Below the pieces are notes generated by a model that saw only the letters and a program-made list of their open reading frames with translations, was not told where the DNA came from and did no database searches. This document shows positions 25,351 to 37,600 of a DNA stretch of 64,000 nt, in pieces. Source of the stretch: Aphelenchoides besseyi (taxonomy: Eukaryota > Nematoda > Chromadorea > Rhabditida > Aphelenchoididae); the NCBI GenBank assembly GCA_024699855.1, contig JAMPIQ010000001.1:2852001-2916000 (forward strand), in the 5' to 3' direction. How positions within the stretch are numbered: the stretch's first letter is position 1; the number at the start of each line of letters is the position of its first letter. The position numbers and the translations under genes were made by a program.

Positions 25351-27857
25351 ATGTCGACGCGTGTCCAAGCACTGAACGATCGGAATGGCGACTTGTGCGG
25401 CGTTTCCTCGACGGACGACGTCAAATCGATCATGAAGCCAACCAACTCGCGTTCCAAACGAAAACGTCGAACGCGCGTCGAAAACGCCGACGAGGAGGAA
25501 GGTGGGTTTTTGAAGCGTCTTCTTAAATTCTTGAAATCCTCTCTTTCATCGTCCACTCAATTTGCCCCATCAAGGTCATTTCTGCTCTTACCTCTCGATC
25601 TCGCGCCGTAATGGCTTTTTTCCTCGTCGAAATTCGCAATTTTCACGCTTCGGGCGGCAGTTGCACAAAACCGAAAAAAATCGCAAAATTTTTGCGGGAA
25701 AAAGCGACTGGCCGGCGTAAATCGCCAGTTGTTGCTGGTGCTGACTGTCGCCAAACACGCCACGGGAGTTGACAACCGGCGCCAACGGTGGACGACGACC
25801 TTCCACTTGCGCACTTCGTGCCATTACGTCGCAAAGGGGTGGAGCAGCGTCAGTGATTTCGATGGCGATCGCGCAACCGGGGGTCATTCTGGGGTTGAAG
25901 TCGCCGCTAAAGATACCAAAATGGTAATTCTTACAGGAGTCGACTCACTACCATGTAAAGTTTGTGGAGATCGTGCAAGCGGAATACACTACGGAGTTTG
26001 TTAATCAACTATACAAGTGAACATAATAACATTCGTTTAGGTCACTACATGTGAAGGTAATTGAATGGCTTAATTGGACGTCTGCTCGTTGTTGCAGTTT
26101 CGCTGTTCAGTTCGATCGAGTTGTCGTAGAAGTTTTGACATGAATTCGGAAGCCAAACGACATTCGATTGAACTACAGTCAAACAGCAACAGTTGAACGA
26201 TACTTTTGTTTTAGGTTGTAAAGGTGAGTAACGTTTGCAAATTATGTGTAAACTTTTCTATATCTTAGGATTCTTCCGTCGTAGTCAAAGTGGTGTCAGT
26301 TACAAGTGTCCGCGTCAAAGTAACTGTACTATTGATCGTGCGAACCGCAATCGATGTCAATTTTGTCGACTACAAAAATGTTTGGAGTTAGGAATGTCGC
26401 GAGATGCAGTAAAATTCGGACGAATGTCGAAGAAACAACGCGAAAAAGTCGAAGAAGAGGTTGGTTCGAGGATCATTGATGTGTTTTTAATCGATCACGT
26501 TTGTGTGTTTGTTGTGCGTTTGAAGTGTTTTTAATTAGAAAATCAAAAATGTTTTTTTGTGTGTTCTAACAATCTCTCTCCCTCTCAACTTTCCTCTACA
26601 CATCCCCCGTTTGAATGTGCTCAAACACAGTGTTCAGGTTCGACAGCATCGTCAACGAACGGAGTCTTTCCAGGGATCACCGGCTGCTTACTCGCCGTTC
26701 GATTACAAGTACGCAACAGCACCAAACATGTTGTATCCGAGTAACGCGAATACGCCGCTTGGCACCACATACGACATCTACCAACAACAACAACACGTCT
26801 CTCCGCTCAGTGCCTATCCACCGTGCACTTCAATCCAACCGGCTGGTATTCCGCAACCGACTTCTGTTGCTACGCTTCCAACTCACGGTTATGTTCCTCA
26901 ACCCACTCACGCTCTTGCTGCTGCGGCTCCGTGTCGATATTCGGGCAATTCCTTGCCTGCCTATCCAATTGCTCATGTTGGTCAGATTCCGCCGGCTAGC
27001 GGTGCTTATCCTCGTAAGTTCGATTTCATAAAACACTTTATTTCGTTCGTTTCAGCAGAATACGAAATGCCACATGCCGATGTTTCGTCAACTTTTGACG
27101 AAAACCTCGTTGAAAGCATCATCAGCGCTTACACAAGTGCTCACCAAATTTATTTGAAAGGTGAACCGGACGAGCCGGCACTATCTCTACAAGAAAAACA
27201 ACAATCGTATTTGTCCATGGTAAGAAGAAGCAGTAATCGTGAAATTCCGCCATTTTATAGGATCGGATTAGTGGCTGGCATAAATACGCTCAAGAGATTA
27301 CCAAAGTAATCAAATTCATTATCGAATTCGCCAAATCGATTCGAAATTTCACGGATATTGAGCAACCGGAGCAAATCAACTTGTTGAAACGTGCGGCCTT
27401 TGAGTTGGCAATCATCGCCATGTCGTTGCATTACAATTTGGAGAATCGAACGCTGATGATCGACGATGTTACGCTGCCAATTCAGTACTTCAGTTGTAAC
27501 GACAGTATGGATCACGACTTTGGCTTTAACATGATCGGTTGTATCGAGGCGTTGACTGCATTCCAACTGACAATTCGAGAAGTCGCATTGCTTTCGGCAC
27601 TTGTGCTCATGGGCGACACTCAGCCGGAATTCTCTGATAAGATGCGCGAAGCGATTTTGTCCGAGTTTGCTGCTCGATCTGAAGAAGGACCCATTAGCAT
27701 CTACAAACGGCTATGGGAACAAGTGCCGCGTCTTCGCGATCTTGCTCGTCAACATCTTGTCGTACTCACACGTTTTCAACACACGGTCTCGGAACCTCTT
27801 TTGGCTCAAAATCTCCCACCACTCTACAAGGAGCTTTTCTCACACGAAGGGAACTAA
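25351..27857 (+). CDS. nhr-23: NHR-23/ROR/HR3-type nuclear receptor
   Basis: Eight exons close in phase: 25351-25501, 25937-25995, 26041-26056, 26215-26223, 26269-26459, 26638-27013, 27056-27219, 27261-27857 (520 residues). The DNA-binding domain has both C4 zinc fingers: [26 protein letters not shown], then [18 protein letters not shown] and [20 protein letters not shown]. It ends in the ROR-type extension [16 protein letters not shown] Gln/Pro/Ala hinge leads to a complete ligand-binding domain finishing in an activation helix ([10 protein letters not shown]). NHR-23/DHR3/ROR binds half-site response elements; in nematodes it drives the moulting cycle. The P-box region is spread over a 16-base and a 9-base micro-exon. 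The first exon (basic [11 protein letters not shown]) is less certain than the rest. Confidence 0.92.
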
Positions 27858-28712
27858 ATTTGTTAACAACACATGATCGTCTCTATTTTCTATTCAATTA
27901 CCTTTATTCGGGTCCTTCTAAATCATCGCTTTGATTGTATATTCTATTACCGTTTTTCTTTCTCGCCGTCTAATTGCAATAACTTCAATTATCTTCGTGT
28001 CTTTCTGATCGTTAGTCTGACTTTAGACGTAATGTCTCAAAACTCTACACTCACCAATCTTTTTTGCGTACGTCAATCGGTCGTCCGACGGCATTCACGT
28101 CGACGCGAAAACAACCGTCCGTTGACGAATTGCGCAATTTTCGCTTTTCGAATTCGACGACGCGCTTCGACGGATTGCGTCGAATGACCTCGATTTGAGG
28201 GGTTTTTTTAATTCGCAAATTTCGTATTTGGGTCGGCGTGCCGCACGGTACCTTGTATCTTTTGTTGAGCTTGCGGCTCATCTCCTCAAACTCATCCAAC
28301 GCGTCAAATTAAACGAAATTTCAAAAATCTGACGCCCCCGACGTGTTTTCTATCGTTCAACCCGTGAATCCTCTTGATCCCTTCTCGCAATACGGCTATT
28401 TTGAATCCAACTACATACTTAAGCTGAACATTCCAACGGCGTGTTTTGTGCGTCGATTTTCTAGTCCGCACATTCACATTACTCGAATCTTTAGGGCCCG
28501 CATTTACACTTCTCTACGTTGTTTGAGATTCGTTTCTTGGGTTGTGAATAAAATGAGTTAACTCTCTAATGACAACGCTTACTGATCGTACAAACCGACA
28601 AGACAAACCAATCGCATACGTTAACTCGCTACAAAACAGACCTAACAACAACTTGAGTAATAGACAAGGAATTTGCTAATGTAGTTAGGCAATTAACGAG
28701 CACACGTTTTTA
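27858..28712. other. downstream region of NHR-23, non-coding
   Basis: About 850 bases after the NHR-23 stop, probably a long 3' UTR followed by spacer. An 82-codon minus-strand frame at 28051-28299 shows no domain and no splice partner. Confidence 0.45.
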
Positions 28713-28980
28713 ATGGAAGACTTTCACATTCACAACATGGTCTACAAATATCCACGTTCCGATTTTCTACAACCCATAAGATCGGATAAACTTCGATTAA
28801 TTGGTCAAGCCAACTTTACTGAATATAAATTCCACAACGAACCGGAAATGTTTCGCGGCATTCACGTTTTACATTCAAAATCACGTTGATGTCACCGGTG
28901 TGAAGGAACCCGGCGATATCGATGAGCACTACGAGTGCTTGTTGTCACTGTTTTACGTTAATAAACGAAGTTGCAATTAA
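28713..28980 (+). pseudogene. possible short gene or gene remnant with one frame break
   Basis: An ATG-initiated frame of about 59 codons (MEDFHIHNMVYKYPRSDF) ends soon after EPEMFRG. The neighbouring frame is open from that point and reads FTFYIQNHVDVTGVKEPGD on to a stop at about 28980, past an ATTAATAAA-like signal near 28960. Dropping one base near 28860 would join the two. No family is recognised. It may be a decayed gene copy, an exon of an unmodelled gene, or chance. Confidence 0.25.
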
Positions 28981-29439
28981 GATGGCTTACCGTATATCCA
29001 ATTTATCTTCAAACGGCTCGATGGTTTCGAGTTTTGATTGAAGTGGCGCACATCTTTCAATAACATTCTTTTCAGTTTGTTTTCTTGAACCTTTTTTTGT
29101 GTGCCCTTCTTGAACATTTGTAGGTTGTGCTTCTTCACCTAATGATTTCCGTTTTAGTTTACAGATTTGGTAAGTTGGACTATTTTGCAAACGCCAGAAG
29201 AACTGTTTTATGTTTTGCTCTTTCAAGGAAACTGATAATGAGATTTTTACATTTTGCTTGTGCTCTACGGTTGTTGTTGAAGGCCTTTTCTCACGTTTCT
29301 GAGCTTTTTGCACGGGCTAATGACCTAATCCACCTGCGGTCTTTGTGCAACTCTTACGGCAAATGCGCTTCATTTTCATTTCGCATTGGCAATCGCGATA
29401 TGGTTTGAAAGTTCTGGCATGCCGTTGTTTAGCATCCAT
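28929..29439 (-). CDS. possible small Lys/Arg-rich gene opposite TERT (model unresolved)
   Basis: On the minus strand an ATG at 29439 opens 27 codons (MDAKQRHARTFKPYRDCQCE) ending at a strong donor (GTAAGAG, 29357). A matching acceptor 41 bases on leads to a 109-codon Lys-rich open frame (29316-28991), which ends at another good donor (GTAAGCC) followed by a short terminal exon stopping at 28929. The intron sizes look right, but the first piece and the long frame differ in phase, so the simple three-exon chain fails. Either the start lies elsewhere or another intron is used. No domain is recognised. Confidence 0.3.
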
Positions 29440-29538
29440 TTGGCACCCGAATGAAGAGGAGGGTACCAGCGTTAAGAGAGGCACTTTTCTCCTTCAAAGT
29501 AAAGACGCTTTTCATAAGACTCCCTGGTCACTTGAGTA
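29440..29538. promoter_or_regulatory. short upstream region of TERT
   Basis: If the minus-strand gene is real, only 99 bases separate the two start codons, so the telomerase gene would share a bidirectional promoter. If it is not, the TERT promoter extends leftwards to about 28.9 kb. Confidence 0.3.
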
Positions 29539-31979
29539 ATGGCTAAACGAAAAGGTTGTCGATCAAAAGAAAAACGACGGAGAGCAACTAACAAGTTCGT
29601 TGGATACCAACTGTCGACAAACGTAGCGAAAGTCAAGGAGTTATTTCCAACCGTTAAACTTCGTTGTTCTAAACCTACTCTTTCATTTCCGGATCAAAAT
29701 GAAAACGTAGGTAGAGATTGTTTTATTGAAATTGATCGTGTTTTAGTTTTCTCAAAGTGATGCCGAGAAAATTGCATGCGACATAGTCACCAAGTCGATT
29801 CTCGATCACATCAAACTACACGACAAACAGAAGTTTTTACTTCTTACCAACACTGTTCGCCAAGTGCGTTTTCGATTCAAACGATATCGATTATGGCGAA
29901 CTTTTGACAACTGCATTCCAAAACACGAGCACGTAACTCCATTAAAGGCGATACGGTGGGTGATTACTTTGTTCAATTGCATAAAGCTTTTTAGCTGCAA
30001 TGTTACTTCCGCTCAACTACGGGCACTTCTCGGCTTCTCGGTCAACTTCGTTTTCGGTAATCTTTTGCTGAGTGAATCGGAGGTATGCTCGCTGATTTCG
30101 CCGCTGATCGAATTGCTTCTTTGTCCGCGTCGAGAACGTTTTGTGTCGCCAATAGACGCAGCTTATTTCACGAAACTGCTGCAACAACCGATCGCATTTG
30201 CGAATTCATTTAGCACCGCCGTTCGTAAGGTTTTATCCGAAAACCTCGTTCTTTACATTATTCGACATTGTCTGAACATTTTAAGGTATACAAGTCAGAC
30301 ACTGATGACTCTATTGTTTTTTCAGCCAATGTTTCTATACAACATTAACTCAATCGGGGGCAGGAAGTTGTCCACAAATCGCAATTTACCGTCGAAATGT
30401 TTGGAAGAAGATCGAAGCCTTTTCGTTTGCAAAACTTAGAATGCGCCAAGCGCTCATAGAAATCAGAGATTGGCAATTGAAAACAACTACAGTTTTGCAT
30501 CCGTTTAGCGATTTGAGGTCGGTTCTCACTAATCACAACGCCAATCATTTTTTTAGGTTTCTACCTAAAACAAATGGCACACGACCCATCGGTATATCTC
30601 GTACGCTCACGGATGTTCAGCAACGAGCGCTTCGAGCAGAGAAGTTGATTCTACGGTATTTGTATCAACAGCGAGCGATATCGGGGAATTACGTTAAACG
30701 TAAGCAAGAAACTCGTTGAAAACTCAAATTTCAATCTTTAGCGTTACAAGCAATCAAAACAGAGATCGTACGAGCTGCTTATCAATTTCGTAGTTCACAA
30801 ATTTACTGTTTTCACGGTGATCTTCTCGACTGTTTCAATCGAATTGATTTCAAAGTGATCGAAAAATTTCTGGTTGAATCCGTGCCATTAGACAAGTAAG
30901 CTCTTTAATTGTAATATCAATCTACTGCCTTTAGTGTCTACCACGTAGCGTCCGTTTTGGCCCAACGAAACAACACCCGATGTAAACGTGTGTTGTTTGG
31001 AGTTGGACAGTCGAGAAACGAAGCCGAACGAAATCTTTGGAGAGGGAAAAGACAGTGGAGCAGTTTAAACAACATCAGCTATCGGGTATTAACATACGCT
31101 GTGTAATGAATCGATCGGTTGTTTAGGCAATCAAAGGCCAACAAATACGTGGAACCGTACGAAACTTTGCTGCAAGACCGTGGATACGATACCGTGGAAA
31201 AATGTACGAGTATAGCAGAGGAATTTTGCAGGGTAGTCCGTTATCCGACACACTCAACGAGATCTATCAGATTATGAAAGCTGAACAGATTTTCACTAAT
31301 TGTGACAAAAATCAGTTTTTCTATCGTCGTTATGTCGACGATTACTTCCTTATGTCTGACTCAAAGAATATAGAAACCGTAGGTTCAAAGAACATGGACA
31401 ATTAGTGTTCATGATTAAGGTTATCGAAAATCTATTGAACACGAAACACAAACTGGAGCCACAAAGCACAAAGAAAGCTATCACGTTAGCTCGTTTCAGC
31501 ACCGTCAAATGTACATCAAATTTCAAGAGCGAACGTTTGGGAACTTTTGCTGTGGCTTGCAAGAAACAAATCGCTTTCTGTGGCAACGTCTTTGATCCAC
31601 AATCGAAATCTGTAAGTCAAGACATCGATTACATTCTGATCGTTGTATTTAGTTTGCCATTGACCATAAACGTTATGGTGGAAATCAACTGAAACGTCTT
31701 CTGTCCACTCAGATTCGATTACCGTTTGGACAATTGATGAACAATTTGGAGCCAGCAATTCGCTACTACATCAAATTGTTTGTCGAAAACTACCTTCTAA
31801 TGCCACCGAACATTCGCGAGTATCGTAAACGTCAATTCGTCACGTTCATGTTTGGAAAGTTCGTAGCAGCGGCTGCCGGTCGATGTCGTCGAGATTCTCC
31901 GTTGGCAGCAACCAAAGTGACCAACAAACTTATGTCGTATATTTCACGTAAATTGCAAAGATCTTTGAAACATATTTGA
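29539..31979 (+). CDS. trt-1: telomerase reverse transcriptase
   Basis: Ten exons close in phase: 29539-29706, 29747-29955, 29995-30285, 30326-30517, 30557-30699, 30742-30895, 30935-31085, 31127-31378, 31420-31611, 31653-31979 (692 residues). Order of motifs: T motif ending IYRRNVWKKIEAFSF, motif 1 RFLPKTNGTRPIGIS, motif A YCFHGDLLDCFNRID (first catalytic Asp), motif B' YEYSRGILQGSPLSDTL, motif C FYRRYVDDYFLMSD (the two catalytic Asp), motif E IAFCGNVFD, then a thumb-like C-terminal extension. The enzyme copies telomere repeats from its RNA subunit. An obvious TEN domain is missing, as in other nematodes; C. elegans TRT-1 is shorter still. The Y before VDD replaces the Leu usual in TERT motif C. 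AATAAA follows near 32008. Confidence 0.93.
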
Positions 31980-32065
31980 GCTTCGTATTTTGACGTTTTT
32001 ATTCGCATAAATAAATCAAAATTAACAACAACAATCGAATTAAAACGACAATTAAACTAGTCGTT

Positions 32066-33602
32066 TTAAGCGTGTGAATCGTTCTTCCATTGACCCTTGA
32101 AAATTGATGTTATACGTAGAAGAAGTTATGAACTTACTTTGCGATCGGACTTCAATTTCTGGAGTTGTAAGGCGATTTGTTGAGTACGGAATGTCAATCG
32201 CTTCGTACTCTCGACCACTTGCTCGTGAATGCTCGTCGACTTGGTGCCCATTACCACTTGACCGAGCTGAGAGTCGATTTTAGCTCCCTCAATGCGATAG
32301 TTGCGAATCAAATCGACAATCCAACGTTCGGCTTCCGACTAAACAAAACTATACCAATGAATCTAACAATACTCTACCTTGTCCATGTTAAGACGATTGG
32401 CCAACATTTCCAGACTAATGCATTGGTGAATACGACAGAACATTTCGAACACCAACAAACGAGCACTCTCGCGAAAATCATCCAAACATCCGGTGAGGAA
32501 AAAGTCGTTACTTAGTACCGACTCGCATTCTCGTAGTTTCGTTTGTGCTGCTTCAAAGTCAAAGTCAATGTACAGGCAGGAAAGAAACTCGGTCACTGGA
32601 TCGCTGTAGTTATGTCGCTCCTAAATAATGTTTAGTTATAATAATCACAAATAACAATATGCTAACCGAATCGATAATTTTGATCAAATCCTTTAAACTG
32701 TTCTTCTGTTTGTTCTTACTTGCAACCACAGCAACGGCAACGTAACGAAGCAAATGCGGACAAACAATTTGAATAGTATTCAAGTATGGTTGTTGATTCA
32801 GAAACATCTCGATCACTTCGTCACGACCTTTGGAGAAATTGAAGTAAACGAATAACGACCAGTGAAGAAGCCATGCGCGATGTTGCAAGAGTTCTTGCTC
32901 CGAATCGAATGGATCCGATTCGACATATGCACGCAATTTGGATAGATCATCCTTCGCGTGATTCCATTCTTGACACAAGATCTCCGAAGCCAATTTACCA
33001 TAGAGAGCGTTCAAGTAGTTGGGATCGTTTTGTGGAACAAGATTGCGATAGTAATACAAACCGACGGATGCCGCAGCGTAATTACCACATTCGTATTGAA
33101 ACTTGGCGTATTTGTACAAGGTCTCCAACATTTCAACTTTGAACTAAAAGCCAAGGTATAAGAATTCAAATCAAAGAGCAACTTACATCGTATTTCTGTT
33201 GCATGTGCTCGAGCACTTTGCTGTTTCCTTCACGATCACGCGCCGTATCCATGAGTTCTTTCACGTCTTCGTGTTCCAAAATTTCGACCATTGGATCACA
33301 TTTTTCGTTCAAACGTCGACGTTCTTCCAAGATCTCATCTCGCTTCTTGAACAACTCTTTAGGTGCTTGTCCAGCTGCATAGGTCTCAATTTCGCAGTCG
33401 ACCATGTTCGTACGAGACAAAACATTGCGATGCATCTCAACCAACGATTTAACATCGTAAATCTGAACAAAGCACTAAGCGGAAGTTCACTTGAATGTTG
33501 ACTTACTCTTCGTGGTCCCACAAACTCGAGAAGCGGAATGACCAAATGCAAGTCGAAGAATTGGGCTAAGCGTGAAGTAAGATCATAATTCACGGCAGTC
33601 AT
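32066..33602 (-). CDS. eif-3.E: translation initiation factor eIF3 subunit e (INT6)
   Basis: Six exons (33602-33507, 33462-33187, 33143-32667, 32620-32378, 32338-32138, 32095-32066) give 440 residues (human eIF3e is 445). Landmarks are the N-terminus [20 protein letters not shown], the FEFVGPRR-type turn (LEFVGPRR), helical repeats with [17 protein letters not shown], and a C-terminal PCI domain containing [20 protein letters not shown] and [19 protein letters not shown]. The C-terminus NDSHA follows a tryptophan, as the human tail does. eIF3e is a PCI subunit of the 43S recruitment complex and contacts eIF4G. TERT ends 87 bases from its stop, in convergent orientation. Confidence 0.96.
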
Positions 33603-33823
33603 CTTGTACGACGACCAGGGATTGATAATCGAAATCCCAAACGAAAAGAAAACTCGACAATTCGAGGGAGCCAGTTGCCGTCGCTCGATCTCAAACGGAT
33701 TGACAACAAACCGCCCTGAACATATGGGCGTTGTGTTCGTGTTTGCTTGCTATTTAGTCATCGTCATTTGTTGACACTTTGCTATTTGTGTACTTTCTCC
33801 GCTCCGCTTCCAAAGACTTTTAA

Positions 33824-34345
33824 ATGACTTCTACGAACGAGCCCTTTCAAGAGAACCGACTGGACTATGAAGTTGTAAAGAATTTTGAGAACCTGAGAAT
33901 TTCCTCGACTGCTCCCTCACAACCACTGATCAACACTTGTTCAAACGACTTCTCATCAGCCGCTCCTAATGATCCGTTAGTCTCAACGAAACAATCGATG
34001 GTCACAATGCAAGTTTTTGTTGTTGTTATTTGTTCTTATTTCCTTTTCAATTTTAGTACTCGGTCACAAAGTCCTGGTATTGAATCAGCAAACAAATCTA
34101 CAAGTCCTCCAGTCGTTGAACAGTCGAATATTCCGAACGATCCACACGGCCGGTCCGTGATCCAAGAACCGTTATCGACTTGTTCTCGTCAGGCGGCTAT
34201 GGCCGAGAACTCCGATCAGTTTCGACATCGACGATCTCAACCGGAGGATTTCGATTTGCCAATGGAGGATTTGAGTAACTCATTTGCAACGACAATCAAA
34301 ATCGTTCCCGAGCTTTCGGATCTTGCTGCATCAATGTACCTTTGA
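33824..34345 (+). CDS. unknown Ser/Pro-rich protein with intron-like hydrophobic segment
   Basis: A 173-codon open frame starting MTSTNEPFQENRLDYEVVKN, rich in Ser, Pro, Asn and Gln and without a recognised domain. In its middle, 44 bases (about 34011-34054) begin GTTTTT, are very T-rich and end AATTTTAG, exactly like an intron here. Read through, they encode a hydrophobic stretch (VFVVVICSYFLF). Removing them shifts the frame and gives a stop within ten codons, while the unspliced frame stays open for about 95 more codons. So either this is an uninterrupted protein with one membrane helix, or splicing makes a short product. The gene is divergent from eIF3e (221-base gap), with ATTAAA downstream. 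Confidence 0.5.
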   Translation: MTSTNEPFQENRLDYEVVKNFENLRISSTAPSQPLINTCSNDFSSAAPNDPLVSTKQSMVTMQVFVVVICSYFLFNFSTRSQSPGIESANKSTSPPVVEQSNIPNDPHGRSVIQEPLSTCSRQAAMAENSDQFRHRRSQPEDFDLPMEDLSNSFATTIKIVPELSDLAASMYL

Positions 34346-34653
34346 ATTTGTCGCATCTTGTATATAAATCCCATATTAAATCATCGGCTAGACTTTTTCG
34401 ATTCGTTTGTTTTATTATCGATTATTTAGCTCATTGATGAAAATCCAGGGTTGGCTGTAAGTCACATGTTTTTATCTTAGAAGACTTAAAAGTTATGAGG
34501 TCGTGATAATGAGACGAGAATAGATGCATTTTCAAAAACGCTTAGTTGCGAGAGTTTTAAAGCGAAAGAGTTTGCAATTTGAAGATGCGTTACGCTCTGC
34601 GTAAAACGACTAATACACGAGGAAGACTGGGGAATCAAAATACAACGAACTTC
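34346..34653. other. convergent intergenic
   Basis: About 308 bases between the unknown plus-strand gene and the SIN3 stop on the opposite strand; probably two 3' UTRs. Nothing else is visible. Confidence 0.5.
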
Positions 34654-37600
34654 TTAGGCATCTACGTCCATTCTAGTTTCGGATAACCGACTAATTAGCG
34701 ATTCTAATTGGTCTTTTGCTGTTCGTCGTGTTGTACGCTAAAAGTATAGAGTATCAGTAATCGACAGCAGGTTAGTCATTACCTTCTGTGCTCTGTACGG
34801 AGCTCCACGTCGCAACAACAATCCAAATTTACCGACATGTTTGGAAAAGAAACCAAAAGATGAGTTGATTGAGAAGGAGTGGATGCCATCAAAAACGAGA
34901 AAAGAGGTTGTTTTTCGGTCGGTTGGATCGGGTATTTTTGGCAGTAGAGTATCGACACGAGAAGCCGGAACTATCGGTTCCGATTCGGTAATTTCGAGTT
35001 CTGGAGCGGTGGTTTCCATGGGACTTTGATTTTCCAAATCTTCCTCATCGTCTTCAGATGGTGTTGATTCTCTTGATTCTTCAGGTTCTTCTTCGATCAA
35101 TGCATTGCCAAGTACCTTGTAGGTTCTCAAGCGACGAGCTCCACGATACAAATTTCTCCTGAGAAACATTTTCGACCGTTTTCTTGGTAAAATAGCTCGA
35201 GCGTCGTCCAAGAACTGAAAGTATACTCATATATAAACACTCAAATTCATTCATTTACCGTCAAATCGATTTTGTTCGGAATCACAAATTTGCGAGACTG
35301 ATCCATCAACGATTTCGCATAAGTTTCATACCAATCACTAATCACCGGCGCTTCGATCATTTCGAACATAATGACTGGTTGATCGGTGATCACACTTGTT
35401 GTTCGTATACAAGTCGTATCACTGAGAACCTGAAAAAAATCGTTTAATTTTTGAACGGAAACTCAGCTAACCGATGCGGACATAAATTCGTAGACCATTT
35501 CTTCGGAAGTTTGTTTGTGTGGTGGTAAACATAGCTTGTGGGTGGTGTAGGTTTTAAACAAATTCAACATGATTGTTGTTGTAGAGTCTTGAATGATCGC
35601 TATCAAGTACTTGTGAATAAAGTTAAGTAGTCGGTCCATAGTGTAGAGGGGAAGAGCATCAGCGCCAAACATCGTTCTCATCACATCCTCATAAGCCACT
35701 TGTTGTACCGTTGAATCGTAGAGCATTTTGATCATATCCAACGTATCCTCGTAGTATTTAGCGGGATTTCGAGTCTCATTTGCTGACGGATGTTTGATTT
35801 TATCCAAAGTGTTTTCGATCCCGTTCAAATTCGTTGCACTACGACTGAATCCATGTTTTTGTTGCATTTCGCGGTTTCGTTGTTCGACTAAACGCTCATG
35901 TTCGTATTCGGCTCGTTTTTCGCGACACAACGTTTTCACACGATTCAAACGTTCGCACAAAATGTTGTGAACACGCAGGAAGAGAACCCAATTTGGATTA
36001 CAATACAGAGTTGTGGTACTGTAAAAATTGGACCATTGGTTTTGACTACATTTCTGAAATCGAACAAAAAATAAATGCTTCATAGGTTGGTCGCTCACGA
36101 AGTCTCTATAATATCTGCGAATGTATTCGTCGAATTTCTTCACGTTCAATAACGTTGAATGTGCTAATGGATCCTTTTCATATGCATCCAAATCGATCAT
36201 CTCGCCTGAAGACCAGCAATTACATTACAGCTTGTTCGAAATAACATACGAATCGCTTGGCTGGTTGAAACATTGTACGGATTGATACCCAACAAGGTGG
36301 GCAAAACGAACTTAAGGATGAAACGAACAGTATTCATTTCTTCCGCACTGATATGCGTTGTCAGAAACGCACATTCTATAAGATAATGAGCGTCGTAGAA
36401 GACGGACATTTCTCGTGGATAAGTCAACGTAATCAACGGTGGTAAGTTGCCGTTGTAGTGTATTGTTCCTGTCAATTTAGAACGCTAAATGAAATTGTTA
36501 CTGATAGTTTAAAATAAAATAAAAACCTCTTCGTAATGACGTTCAATGTCTTGAATAATCGTCCGACATTTAAGGAACTTCATATCGTTGTTTCGGAATA
36601 ACGTTGATTGATTGTCCATCGAGCGGCTAAGACACGCTCTTGTCTGCTCATTCCAACGTTCACTATGACTGATTTTGTCTTTTCGCATCTCTTCTAGTGT
36701 TGCTTCGATACGATTTCGTACACATGGAACCGATTCAACTGGCGATTTTCGAAGCGCGGACAAAATCTTTGATGCGTGTTCACTAAAAACTCACGAATCG
36801 TTTAGATAGAAATGTACACTGCTTGCCCATAGATTCGTTTTACGCATCGAGGAATTAGTGTTGGCTGCGTTGGACAATTGTAATCTTCGTCCAATTTGAA
36901 TTGCCGACGTTCTCGCTCTTCTAACGCGTCCATTTTAGCTTGTGTTTGAGTTAGAACTCCGAGCGAGGTCTCCAGAATAGATTCACAGATATCGTAATCG
37001 AAACGCTCATCCTCAATTCGCCACAATGTTTCTTCGAACGGGGTTTTCTTCGATGAGACTGCAGCCGAGTCCTCCGATTGCCACGACCTAAACCCTTGTT
37101 GCTTCAACAGAATCTCAACAACTTACGCAAATGCCATCCAATCGTCGTTCAAGACCATTTTGTGTTTCGTTTTTCGTCCCGAACAAACTGCATCTCTTTT
37201 TTCCGGCGCCTGTTCGCGATAACTTTGACCCAAACGACGTGTAGTCGTGTAGTCAATTTCGATTGCTTTCGATTCGACGACTTTCATCTCCAACGGCAAA
37301 CGTTCGGGTTTCTGCTCGTTCTCACCATCGTCCAAAAGCTCGTATAACGTTCGCATCAGAGTTGGACTGTGAGCGAAGATCGGAGAAAGAAGATTGAACA
37401 AATCAGCGCGGTTTATTTGACGTTGATTGTAAAGTTCCAATGCGTGATAGAAGGCGTTAACAGAAGTTTCGTTGCGGAAAACACTTCTCAGCAAATTGAC
37501 CTAAAGATCCCGTTGTTGATGTCAACGAGCGGTAAACTCACTTTCTCGAAGAAGATCATTTGTCTTTCCGTTAACGATATGCCCGAGATTCCTTTGTTAG

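Noticed and set aside
28051..28299. 82-codon minus-strand frame downstream of NHR-23
   Set aside because: No recognisable domain, no plausible splice neighbours, and it lies in the probable NHR-23 3' UTR.
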